From positions 1,302,001 through 1,366,000 of the forward strand of contig NZ_CP085253.1 of NCBI RefSeq assembly GCF_044872765.1: a DNA stretch of 64,000 nucleotides, in the 5' to 3' direction. Source of the DNA: Micrococcus sp023147585 (GTDB taxonomy: Bacteria > Actinomycetota > Actinomycetes > Actinomycetales > Micrococcaceae). Under the pieces are notes generated by a model. The model was given only the letters and a program-made list of their open reading frames with translations. It searched no databases and had not been told where the DNA came from. Positions 1 through 7,815 of this stretch are shown here, piece after piece; the stretch's first letter is position 1, and each line of letters begins with the position of its first letter. Made by a program: the position numbers and the translations under genes.

Positions 1-2678
1 AGCAGGCGCCGAAGGTGGAGGCCGGCCAGGCCGAGGTCGACGCGAACCGCGAGAAGCTCGACGCCGGCCGTCAGCAGCTGGGCGAGGGCTGGGCCCAGTA
101 CGAGGAGGGCAAGGCCGAGCTCGAGGAGCAGCGGGCGCAGCTCGAGGCCGGCCAGGCCCGGCTGGACGCCGCCCGCGAGCAGGCCCTCGCGCAGGGCGAG
201 GCCGCCGGCGTCCCTGCCGAGCAGGTCACTGCGCAGTTCGCCGCGCAGCAGGCCGAGCTGGACGCCGGCGCGGCCCGGATCGAGCGGGCCCAGGCCGAGC
301 TCGACGCCGCCAACGCCGAGCTGAAGGCCCGCGAGGCGGAGGTCCAGTCCGGCCTCGAGCAGCTGAGCGCGGCACAGGCGCAGGTCGACGCCGGCCGCGA
401 GCAGCTCGCCGAGGGCCGCGCCCGGCTGCAGGCGTCCGAGAAGGAGCTCGCCGAGGGTCAGGCCCAGCTCGAGGCCGGCCGCGAGCAGGCCCGCGAGGCC
501 GCCCGCGCCGAGTTCGAGAAGCAGCAGGCCACGATCGACGAGGGCCGCGAGACGCTCGCGCAGGGCAGGGCCGACCTCGAGTCCGGCCGCGAGGAGATCG
601 CGGCCAACGAGCGGAAGCTGGAGCAGGCCGAGGAGGATCTCGCCACGGGCCGTCAGGACCTCGCCGACGCCCGCACCCAGGCCGAGCGCGGCCAGCGCAC
701 CGTGGACCTCGTGGAGGGCTACCGCGCCGTCTCCGAGGACGGCTCGACCGCCGTCGGGATCGTCTCCTTCGACCAGCCGTCCATGGACGTGCCCGCGGAG
801 GACAAGAAGGCCATCACGGGCGTCCTGACCGCGGCGGACATCGACGGGGTGCGGGTCCTGCCCTCCCAGCAGCTCAGCCAGACCGTCCCGCAGATCGTGG
901 GGCCGGGCGAGGTCGTGGGCCTCGTGATCGCCGCGATCGTGCTCGTGCTCATGCTCGGCACCTTCGTGGGCGCGGGTCTGCCGCTCGTGAACGCCCTCGT
1001 GGGCGTGGGGGTGGGGGCCGCCGGCGCGCTCGCCTTCTCCGGCGTCGTGGAGATGATGTCCGTGACCCCCGTGCTGGGGCTCATGCTCGGCCTGGCGGTC
1101 GGGATCGACTACGCGCTGTTCATCGTCAACCGCCACCGGCAGGAGCTGCGCCGCGGCACCCCGCTGCGCGAGTCCATCGCCCTGGCCAACGGCACGTCCG
1201 GCAACGCCGTGGTGTTCGCCGGCCTCACCGTGATCATCGCGCTCGCGGCGCTCAACGTCACCGGCATCCCGTTCCTCGGCCTGATGGGCACCGTCGGCGC
1301 CGCGTGCGTGCTCGTGGCCGTGCTCGTGGCCGTCACCCTGACGCCCGCGCTGCTCTCGCTGGCCGGCACGCGCGTGCTCTCCCGCAAGGAGCGCACCCGC
1401 CTGGAGGCCCTCACCCCGTCGGGCGAGGGCTCCCACACGGCCCCCCTCACCGGTGCCGACCCCGCCGAGGCCGCCCATGCCGTGCGAGGCGCGCACCGCT
1501 CGCCGCGGATGTCCACCCCCGCCGCGGTGGCCACGACCCTGGGCGCGATCGCCCTGCTCGTGGCGGTCTCCATCCCCTTCTTCTCGATGCGCCTGGGCCT
1601 GCCGGACGGCGCGTCCGAGCCGGTCGGCTCCGACGCCCAGGTCTCCTACGAGCTCATGGCCGACAAGTTCGGCGAGGGCTACAACGGCCCCCTCGTGGTG
1701 ACCACGGACCTGCCCGAGGGGCTCTCGGAGGAGCAGGCGACGGACGCCCAGCTCGCCGTCGGCGAGCAGCTCTCGGCACTGGACCACGTCGGCGCGGTGG
1801 TGCCGGCGGGCTTCAACGAGGACCGCACCCTGGGCATGCTGCAGCTGCTGCCCGAGGAGGGGCCCAACGCGGTCTCCACCGAGGAGCTGGTGCACGAGCT
1901 GCGCACGGTGGAGCCCGCGGGCGAGGCCTCGAACCTGGCGGTGGCGGGCATGACCTCCGGGGCGATCGACGTCTCGGAGAAGCTCGCCTCGGCCCTGCCG
2001 CTCTACCTCGGCGTGGTGGTGGGGCTGTCCCTGCTCATCATGATCCTGGTGTTCCGCTCCATCCTGGTCCCGCTGATCGCCACCGGCGGCTTCGTCCTCT
2101 CGGTGTTCGCGGCCATGGGCGGCGTGGTGGCCATCTACCAGTGGGGCTGGTTGGGCTCGGTGTTCAACGTGCACCATGCGGGCCCGGTCCTGAGCTTCCT
2201 GCCGACGATCATGATCGGCGTGCTGTTCGGCCTGGCCATGGACTACCAGCTGTTCATCGCGTCCGGCATGCGTGAGGCCTACGCCCACGGCCAGCCGGCC
2301 CGCAGCGCCGTGATGAGCGGCCTGCGCGCCGGCCGGTCCGTGGTGATCGCCGCCGCGATCATCATGATCTCCGTCTTCGGCGGCTTCGTGTTCTCCCACG
2401 ACGCGATGATCCGGCCCATCGGCTTCGGCCTCGCCTTCGGCGTGCTGCTGGACGCCTTCGTGGTGCGCCTGCTGCTGATGCCCGCGCTGATGCACCTGCT
2501 GGGCGAGTCCGCGTGGTGGCTGCCGAGGTGGCTCGAGCACATCATGCCGGACGTGGACGTGGAGGGTGCCCAGCTCGAGCGCCACGGCAGCTCCCACAGC
2601 CCCGCGGGGGCCACCGCGGAGGGCCTCCCTGCTGCCACCGGGGCCGGATCCGAGTCGGGCGGCCCGCACCGCACCTGA
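1..2678 (+). CDS. MMPL-family (RND superfamily) transporter with long coiled-coil domain, 5' truncated by window edge
   Basis: The reading frame is open to the first base, so the N-terminus is missing. The visible part is about 890 residues. The first ~225 residues are a charged Ala/Glu/Gln/Arg coiled coil with recurrent LEAGREQ/QLDAGREQL-like units, which would lie outside the membrane. A small globular stretch and a bundle of membrane helices follow, with the RND signature GIDYALF, then a loop of ~100 residues. A second periplasmic stretch and a second helical bundle contain GLAMDYQLF. Paired Asp-Tyr motifs are typical of proton-driven MMPL exporters of lipids or hydrophobic compounds. The long coiled coil is the unusual part and resembles that of YhgE/Pip-like proteins. 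Substrate unknown. Confidence 0.9.
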   Translation, partial: QAPKVEAGQAEVDANREKLDAGRQQLGEGWAQYEEGKAELEEQRAQLEAGQARLDAAREQALAQGEAAGVPAEQVTAQFAAQQAELDAGAARIERAQAELDAANAELKAREAEVQSGLEQLSAAQAQVDAGREQLAEGRARLQASEKELAEGQAQLEAGREQAREAARAEFEKQQATIDEGRETLAQGRADLESGREEIAANERKLEQAEEDLATGRQDLADARTQAERGQRTVDLVEGYRAVSEDGSTAVGIVSFDQPSMDVPAEDKKAITGVLTAADIDGVRVLPSQQLSQTVPQIVGPGEVVGLVIAAIVLVLMLGTFVGAGLPLVNALVGVGVGAAGALAFSGVVEMMSVTPVLGLMLGLAVGIDYALFIVNRHRQELRRGTPLRESIALANGTSGNAVVFAGLTVIIALAALNVTGIPFLGLMGTVGAACVLVAVLVAVTLTPALLSLAGTRVLSRKERTRLEALTPSGEGSHTAPLTGADPAEAAHAVRGAHRSPRMSTPAAVATTLGAIALLVAVSIPFFSMRLGLPDGASEPVGSDAQVSYELMADKFGEGYNGPLVVTTDLPEGLSEEQATDAQLAVGEQLSALDHVGAVVPAGFNEDRTLGMLQLLPEEGPNAVSTEELVHELRTVEPAGEASNLAVAGMTSGAIDVSEKLASALPLYLGVVVGLSLLIMILVFRSILVPLIATGGFVLSVFAAMGGVVAIYQWGWLGSVFNVHHAGPVLSFLPTIMIGVLFGLAMDYQLFIASGMREAYAHGQPARSAVMSGLRAGRSVVIAAAIIMISVFGGFVFSHDAMIRPIGFGLAFGVLLDAFVVRLLLMPALMHLLGESAWWLPRWLEHIMPDVDVEGAQLERHGSSHSPAGATAEGLPAATGAGSESGGPHRT

Positions 2679-2694
2679 GCCTGCGGGACCGGCA

Positions 2695-2700
2695 CTATCC
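2695..2700 (+). promoter_or_regulatory. -10 box (TATCCT) giving a leaderless transcript
   Basis: TATCCT ends 7 nt before the ATG at 2708, so the predicted RNA start coincides with the start codon. There is no Shine-Dalgarno sequence before this ATG. It also rules out the longer reading frame that opens inside the MMPL gene. Confidence 0.55.
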
Positions 2701-2707
2701 TGGGCCC

Positions 2708-3712
2708 ATGCCCGCCGACTCGCCCTTCGTCCCTGCCGCCCACGAGCCCGTGCTCGTCCTGCTCGAGCAGGATGCGCACGGGCTCGTCCGTCCCCGGGTC
2801 GCGGACCCGGACGTGCCGCACCTGCGCGTCACGGACCAGGGCGTCACGCGGGGCGACGGCCTGTTCGAGACCGCGCTCGCCGTCGCGGACGAGGCCGGGA
2901 CGCTGCGGATGCGCAAGCTGCGCGCCCACCTCGGCCGGCTCGCCTCCTCTGCCACGGCGCTGCGCCTGCCCGCGCCGGACGCCGCCGCGTGGGAGGCCGC
3001 CGTCGACGCCGGCCTGCGCGCCGTCGAGGCGGCGAGCCGCCCCGCGCCCGGCGCGCGGCTCTCCGTCCGGCTCACCGCGACGCGCGGCCCCGAGGCGACG
3101 CCGGGCACGGCGCCGCACCCGACCGCGTGGGTGCTCCTGACCCCGGTGCCCGCCCCCGACGAGGCCGAGCGCCGCGCGGGCGTCCGCGTCCTCCTGCTGG
3201 ACCGCGGCATCGACTCCACCGCCCCCGAGCACGCCCCCTGGCTGCTCACGGGCGCGAAGACCCTCAGCTACGCCGTGAACATGGCCGCCCTGCGCCACGC
3301 GCGCGCCCACGGGGCGGACGACGTGATCTTCACGAGCTCGGACGGCTTCCTCCTCGAGGGTCCCACCTCCACCGTGCTGATCGCGCGGCACGATCCGGAC
3401 GGCCGGCGCCGCCTCCTCACCCCCCTGCGGCAGAAGGGCATCCTGGCGGGCACCTCCCAGGCGGTGGTCTTCGCGGCCGCGCACGCCGCGGGCTGGCGCC
3501 TCGGCTACGGCCCCCTCATCCCGGCGGACCTCGAGGACGTGGACGGGATCTGGCTCGCCTCCTCCGTGCGGGGCGTGCTCCCCGTGCGCGCGGTGGACGG
3601 GCGCGAGACGCCCGTGGACCCCACCCTGACGGCCCGGCTCCAGGCCTGGCTGGACGCCGACGGCGATCCGGGACACCACGTCAGCGGGGACCCGGTCACC
3701 TCGGACGCCTGA
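2708..3712 (+). CDS. pabC: Class IV aminotransferase, probable 4-amino-4-deoxychorismate lyase
   Basis: A 334-residue fold-type IV PLP enzyme. GDGLFET near residue 50 and the Lys in LLTGAKTLSYAVNM (around residue 185) followed by GADDVIFTSSDGFLLEG match the cofactor lysine and following loop of the PabC/IlvE/D-amino-acid transaminase family. PabC converts aminodeoxychorismate to p-aminobenzoate and pyruvate for folate synthesis. A branched-chain or D-amino-acid transaminase cannot be excluded from sequence alone, and no pabA/pabB lies nearby. The start is chosen as the first ATG after a -10 box, consistent with leaderless translation. In-frame codons further upstream lie inside the preceding MMPL gene. 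Confidence 0.8.
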   Translation: MPADSPFVPAAHEPVLVLLEQDAHGLVRPRVADPDVPHLRVTDQGVTRGDGLFETALAVADEAGTLRMRKLRAHLGRLASSATALRLPAPDAAAWEAAVDAGLRAVEAASRPAPGARLSVRLTATRGPEATPGTAPHPTAWVLLTPVPAPDEAERRAGVRVLLLDRGIDSTAPEHAPWLLTGAKTLSYAVNMAALRHARAHGADDVIFTSSDGFLLEGPTSTVLIARHDPDGRRRLLTPLRQKGILAGTSQAVVFAAAHAAGWRLGYGPLIPADLEDVDGIWLASSVRGVLPVRAVDGRETPVDPTLTARLQAWLDADGDPGHHVSGDPVTSDA

Positions 3713-3765
3713 TCCCCCGCGCTAGGCTGACTCCCGGACCGGTCCCACCCCACGGAAGGCGCACC

Positions 3766-4044
3766 ATGAACACCATCGCCCAGAAGATCCTCTCCACCGG
3801 CATCACCCTGGCCGGCGGCGTCATCGGCTCCCGCCTCGTGGCCGGCGGCTGGAAGCTCGCCACCGGGCACGACGCACCGGACGACGCCGCGGACGAGACG
3901 CTGCCCCTCGTGGAGGCGCTCTCCTTCGCCTTCATCTCCGCCGGCGTGGCCGCGCTCATCAAGGTGGCCGGACAGCGCGGCGCGGGCACCGCGATCCGCA
4001 AGGCCTCCGAGAAGACCGCCCGCCGCGGCGCCAACGAGGTCTGA
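3766..4044 (+). CDS. DUF4235 small membrane protein
   Basis: A 92-residue protein with two hydrophobic segments, around residues 10-28 and 50-66, separated by an acidic loop (DAPDDAADE). The C-terminus is basic (RKASEKTARRG). This is the pattern of the actinobacterial DUF4235 family, whose function is unknown. GGAAGG about 8 nt before the ATG serves as ribosome binding site. The gene ends 17 nt before the convergent mrpG gene, separated from it by a small hairpin. Confidence 0.75.
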   Translation: MNTIAQKILSTGITLAGGVIGSRLVAGGWKLATGHDAPDDAADETLPLVEALSFAFISAGVAALIKVAGQRGAGTAIRKASEKTARRGANEV

Positions 4045-4053
4045 GACCCCGCG

Positions 4054-4072
4054 CGACGGGCTCAGCCCGTCG
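4054..4072. terminator. Bidirectional hairpin between DUF4235 gene and mrpG
   Basis: CGACGGGC and GCCCGTCG form a perfect 8-bp stem with a 3-nt loop. The loop is the stop codon of mrpG on the minus strand. No U tract follows on either side. Confidence 0.55.
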
Positions 4073-4520
4073 GGCTCCCGCCGCGGTCCAGGCCGTGCGG
4101 CGCGTCCTCGCGGCGCTGCGCCGCGGACGGGCGGCGGGGGCGACGCCGCGGGGCGTCGCCGTCGGCGGCCTCCACGCGGCGGGCCGCCGCGGCCAGGTCG
4201 TCGCGGTGCAGCAGCCCGTGCTGGGCGTGCTTGGTGCGGTAGCCCGTGCGCCCCACCAGGTGGGAGGCCACGGGGGCCGTCACCATCTGGGCGACCCACG
4301 CCAGCAGCAGGATGGGCACCCACGCCCACGAGCGCCAGAGCACCGCGAGCCCCAGGAGCATGAGCAGCAGGCCCAGCACCTGGGGCTTGGCGGCCGCGTG
4401 CATGCGGGAGAGCAGGTCGGGCAGCACGAACAGGCCCACGCCGGCCACCAGGGAGAAGAAGGCGCCGGCCACGATCAGCAGGGCGGCCAGCCAGTCCAGC
4501 AGCAGCAGCGGGTCCGTCAT
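4062..4520 (-). CDS. mrpG: Na+/H+ antiporter subunit G
   Basis: A 152-residue MnhG/MrpG protein. Three membrane helices occupy about residues 8-30, 42-60 and 66-85, with the family sequence GLFVLPDLLSRMHAAAKPQ between helices 1 and 2. A hydrophilic Arg-rich tail of ~55 residues exceeds the usual family length. It is the last gene of the mrp operon. Its ATG overlaps the mrpF stop by 4 nt (ATGA), implying coupled translation. MrpG is a small structural subunit of the multisubunit monovalent cation/proton antiporter. Confidence 0.92.
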   Translation of the reverse strand: MTDPLLLLDWLAALLIVAGAFFSLVAGVGLFVLPDLLSRMHAAAKPQVLGLLLMLLGLAVLWRSWAWVPILLLAWVAQMVTAPVASHLVGRTGYRTKHAQHGLLHRDDLAAAARRVEAADGDAPRRRPRRPSAAQRREDAPHGLDRGGSPTG

Positions 4521-4876
4521 CGGTCTCCCCCCTCGGCGGGCGCGTCTTCCGAGCCCGGGATGTCGGTGGTGCCGGGCACGAGGGAGATCTCCTCCCGCAT
4601 GTGCTCCGGGCGGCGGTCCTCCACGAAGCGGGCCACGGTCACCGAGCCCACGAAGCCCACCGTGGCGGCCAGCACCACGAGGACGATGTCATGGGTGTGG
4701 CGGTGCACGGCCATCTCCAGGACCAGGGCCGAGGAGAGCACCACGAGCAGCACGTCGATGGCGATCGCCCGGTCCAGCAGGGACGGGCCCCGCACGATCC
4801 GGTGCAGCGCGGCCACGGCGCCCACGAAGAGCATCGCGCCGCCCCCGTAGGCGGCCACGGTCATCGGGTCGATCAT
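4517..4876 (-). CDS. mrpF: Na+/H+ antiporter subunit F
   Basis: A 119-residue MrpF/MnhF protein with three helices and the conserved RIVRGPSLLDRAIAIDVL segment (around residues 27-44), whose Asp lies at a helix start. An acidic tail of ~30 residues follows. The start is the ATG of an ATGA overlap with the mrpE stop. Longer frames upstream run through mrpE and are shadows. MrpF is an obligate small subunit of the Mrp complex. Confidence 0.92.
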   Translation of the reverse strand: MIDPMTVAAYGGGAMLFVGAVAALHRIVRGPSLLDRAIAIDVLLVVLSSALVLEMAVHRHTHDIVLVVLAATVGFVGSVTVARFVEDRRPEHMREEISLVPGTTDIPGSEDAPAEGGDR

Positions 4877-5625
4877 GCGCGCTCCTCCTCCGCCGCGGGC
4901 CCGTAGGCGGGATGCCGCCGGTTGCCCGCGATCTCGGCCCGCGGGGGCGCCGAGTCGGGGAAGCGGCGCAGCAGCTCCAGGTCCGTGCGCGAGCCGACCG
5001 CCTGGATGATCCCGGCCTCCACGCGCAGGGCCTTGGCGCGGACCGCGGCGATCTCCTCGTCCGTCGTCACGTTCAGGCAGTGCAGGTACAGGGTGGCGTC
5101 GGCGCGGTCCACGTCCAGCACGATCGAGCCGGGCACCAGGGCCAGGGCGTGGCTGACGAGGGTGATCAGGAGGTCGTCGTGGCTGCGCAGCCGAACGCCC
5201 ACGATCGAGCTGTGCACCCGCCTGCCCCGCGTGAGCACGACGGCGGACACCGAGAGCGAGGAGCGCACCACGTCCGCGAGGAAGCGGCCGGTGAACACGA
5301 GCGCGTGCCAGGGGCTGAACCGGCGGCTGAACGGGATCGCGGGCATGGGGAACACCACGATCACCAGCGCGGCGAAGAGGAGTCCCGGCAGCAGCACGTG
5401 CAGGCCGAAGTCCTGCCACAGTGCTCCCCACACCAGGGTGAGGACGAGGGCGAGGGGCCACTGGCCCAGCACGGCACGGAAACTGCCGGGCCGGGGCGCC
5501 GCGCGGGCGGAGCCCCGGCCCGCGGGAACGGCCGGGTCCGCGGGAACGGCCGGGTCCGCGGTCTCCTCCCGGTCCCGCGACGGCGCCGTGCGCGGTGCCG
5601 GTGGGCGAGGGTCAGCGGTGGGCAT
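4873..5625 (-). CDS. mrpE: Na+/H+ antiporter subunit E
   Basis: A 250-residue MrpE/MnhE protein. A Pro/Ala-rich N-terminal extension of ~45 residues contains a duplicated DPAVPA unit (an 18-bp tandem repeat near 5520-5557). Two hydrophobic helices follow, then the conserved cytoplasmic domain with PGSIVLDVDRADATLYLHCL. Subunit E is needed for stability and activity of the Mrp complex. The gene overlaps mrpD by 14 nt at its start and mrpF by 4 nt at its end. Confidence 0.92.
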   Translation of the reverse strand: MPTADPRPPAPRTAPSRDREETADPAVPADPAVPAGRGSARAAPRPGSFRAVLGQWPLALVLTLVWGALWQDFGLHVLLPGLLFAALVIVVFPMPAIPFSRRFSPWHALVFTGRFLADVVRSSLSVSAVVLTRGRRVHSSIVGVRLRSHDDLLITLVSHALALVPGSIVLDVDRADATLYLHCLNVTTDEEIAAVRAKALRVEAGIIQAVGSRTDLELLRRFPDSAPPRAEIAGNRRHPAYGPAAEEERA

Positions 5626-7243
5626 CGTGCACCTCCGTCGGGTCGTTGCGCAGGCTCTCCGCGGCGCGCTCCGCGGCGTCCTCGCCCAGCACGGCGCCGA
5701 TGTAGGGCGTGCGCTCCAACATGTCCGTGGCGGCGCGGTCCGCGAGGCCGTAGAGGGGTCCCGCGAGCACGGTGAACGCGACGCTGAGGGCCACGATCGC
5801 CGCGGTGGGGACGACGAGGCCGGCGCTGAGGCGCTTGGGCCGCTCCCCCCGCTCGAGGACGCGCTGGTACGCGGCCACGAGCTGGGCCGGCGGATGCTCC
5901 ACGTCCTCCACCCTGCGCCAGAACGCGCGGGTCCACACGCGCACCATGACCAGCAGCGTGAGGAGCGAGGCGAGGACGGAGACGATCACGAGCGTGTACG
6001 CGAGCGGTGCGCCCTGCTCCACGCCGCCGCGCAGCAGGCCCACCTTGCCGAGGAACCCGGAGAACGGCGGGATGCCGCCCAGGTTGAGGGCGGGGATGAG
6101 GAAGAGCAGGCCCACGAGCGGGGAGACGCGGGCGAGGGAGCCGAGGCGGTCGATGTTGGCCGTGCCGGCCCGGTTCTCGATGAGCCCGGTGACGAGGAAC
6201 AGCGCGCTCTGCACCGTGATGTGGTGCGCCACATAGAACACGGTCGCCGCCAGGCCCAGCTGGGTGGCCAGCCCGAGGCCGAAGATCATGTAGCCGATGT
6301 GGGAGACCAGGATGAAGGAGAGGATGCGCTTGATGTCCGTCTGCGCGAGGGCCCCGAGGATGCCCACGATCATGGTGAGCCCCGCGACCACCAGCAGGAG
6401 ATCGTTCACGTGCTCCCCGGGGAACAGGAGGGTCTCCGTGCGGATCATCGCGTACACGCCGACCTTGGTGAGCAGTCCCGCGAACACGGCGGTGACCGGT
6501 GCCGGAGCCGTGGGGTAGGAGTCCGGCAGCCAGAAGGAGAGGGGGAACACGGCGGCCTTGATCGCGAAGCCCACGAGGAGCATCACGTGGAGCACCATCT
6601 GCATGTCGCTCGGCAGCTCGCCGAGCTTCACCGCCAGGTCCGCCATGTTCACCGTCCCCGTGGCCGCGTAGATCATGGCGATCGCGATGAGGAACAGCAC
6701 GGAGGAGACGACGGAGACCACCACGTAGGTGACGCCCGCGCGCATCCGCTGCGCCGTGCCGCCGAGCGTGAGCAGCACGTAGGACGCGGTCAGGAGGATC
6801 TCGAAGCCCACGTAGAGGTTGAAGAGGTCGCCGGCGAGGAACGCGTTGGACACGCCGGCCACGAGGATCAGGTACGTGGGGTGGAAGATCGAGACGGGCC
6901 CGCCCTCGTCGCGGCTGATGAGGCCCTGCGCCGAGGCGTACAGGAGCACCGCGAGGGTGATGATCGTGGAGACGAGGAGCATCAGCGCCGAGAGCCGGTC
7001 CACCACGAGCACGACGCCGAGCGGTGCGGGCCACCCGGCCAGCTCCACCACCGCCACGCCCGCCTCCCACACCGCGGCGAGCAGGGCCGCGTTCAGCACG
7101 AGCGTGAGGAAGAGCGCGAGGACGGTGACGCTCACCTGGGCCCGGGGCCGGCCCACGAGGGTGAACGTGACGGCGGCCCCGAGCACCGGCAGCATAACGG
7201 CCAGGGGGGCGAGGTCGGTGAGGGGCACGGAGCCGATCGTCAT
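5612..7243 (-). CDS. mrpD: Na+/H+ antiporter subunit D
   Basis: A 543-residue NuoN/MrpD-type proton-translocating subunit with about 14 membrane helices. The conserved glutamate is in NLYVGFEILL (helix 5 region) and the antiporter lysine is in AGLLTKVGVYAMIR. ALAQTDIKRILSF and VAHHITVQSALF are further family signatures. The C-terminus after the last helix is a short hydrophilic tail. The start ATG lies in an ATGA overlap with mrpC. MrpD and MrpA are the homologues of complex I antiporter subunits that carry the ion flux. Confidence 0.95.
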   Translation of the reverse strand: MTIGSVPLTDLAPLAVMLPVLGAAVTFTLVGRPRAQVSVTVLALFLTLVLNAALLAAVWEAGVAVVELAGWPAPLGVVLVVDRLSALMLLVSTIITLAVLLYASAQGLISRDEGGPVSIFHPTYLILVAGVSNAFLAGDLFNLYVGFEILLTASYVLLTLGGTAQRMRAGVTYVVVSVVSSVLFLIAIAMIYAATGTVNMADLAVKLGELPSDMQMVLHVMLLVGFAIKAAVFPLSFWLPDSYPTAPAPVTAVFAGLLTKVGVYAMIRTETLLFPGEHVNDLLLVVAGLTMIVGILGALAQTDIKRILSFILVSHIGYMIFGLGLATQLGLAATVFYVAHHITVQSALFLVTGLIENRAGTANIDRLGSLARVSPLVGLLFLIPALNLGGIPPFSGFLGKVGLLRGGVEQGAPLAYTLVIVSVLASLLTLLVMVRVWTRAFWRRVEDVEHPPAQLVAAYQRVLERGERPKRLSAGLVVPTAAIVALSVAFTVLAGPLYGLADRAATDMLERTPYIGAVLGEDAAERAAESLRNDPTEVHDAHR

Positions 7244-7815
7244 GGGCGCTCGCCCTCCTGGTCCTGGGGCTGGCCGCGACGCTTCCGTGCCGACGGGGCG
7301 GTGCGTGCCGCCGCGGCCGGGCGGACGGACCGCCGCTCCGGTGCGCGGGGCGCGTCCGGGGTCGCGTGCTCGTAGTGCGCGTTCGGGTCCGCGGCGTCGT
7401 CGATGAACTCGGAGGACTCCTCCACGAGCACCGAGTCGTCCTCGACGTCCCACGCGGGCTGGCTGGCGATCTTGACGTCCTCCGCGTCCACCTGGATCAG
7501 GTCCTCGCGGCTGATGAGCCAGGAGCGGTAGATCATGGCGGTGAGGAAGGCGCTCGTGGCGAAGCCGATGACGATCGCGGTGAGGATGAGGGCCTGCGGG
7601 AGGGTGTCCGCGTAGGCCCGGGGGTCCGTGCCCTCGATCCGCAGGGGCGCCTGCCCCACTCCGCCCGCGCTCGCGAAGAGCAGGAGGATCGCGGCGTTGT
7701 TGATGAGCATGATGCCCAGCAGGATGCGGGTGAGGTTGCGCTCCAGCACGAGGTAGATCCCGCACGTGAACATCACGCCCATCGCGGCCAGCAGGGCCAG
7801 GTCCACGGTCGTCAT
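7240..7815 (-). CDS. mrpC: Na+/H+ antiporter subunit C
   Basis: A 191-residue NuoK-like MrpC/MnhC protein. Three helices lie in the first ~110 residues, with GIYLVLERNLTRILLGIMLINNA and DTLPQALILTAIVIGFA as family signatures. The conserved Glu is in LERN. A long charged cytoplasmic tail (residues ~112-191) is not found in short homologues. Translation is probably coupled through 4-nt overlaps with both neighbours. Confidence 0.94.
   Translation of the reverse strand: MTTVDLALLAAMGVMFTCGIYLVLERNLTRILLGIMLINNAAILLLFASAGGVGQAPLRIEGTDPRAYADTLPQALILTAIVIGFATSAFLTAMIYRSWLISREDLIQVDAEDVKIASQPAWDVEDDSVLVEESSEFIDDAADPNAHYEHATPDAPRAPERRSVRPAAAARTAPSARKRRGQPQDQEGERP

Noticed and set aside
5520..5557. 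18-bp tandem repeat as a regulatory repeat
   Set aside because: It lies inside mrpE and encodes a duplicated DPAVPA unit in a disordered N-terminus; a simple slippage duplication.
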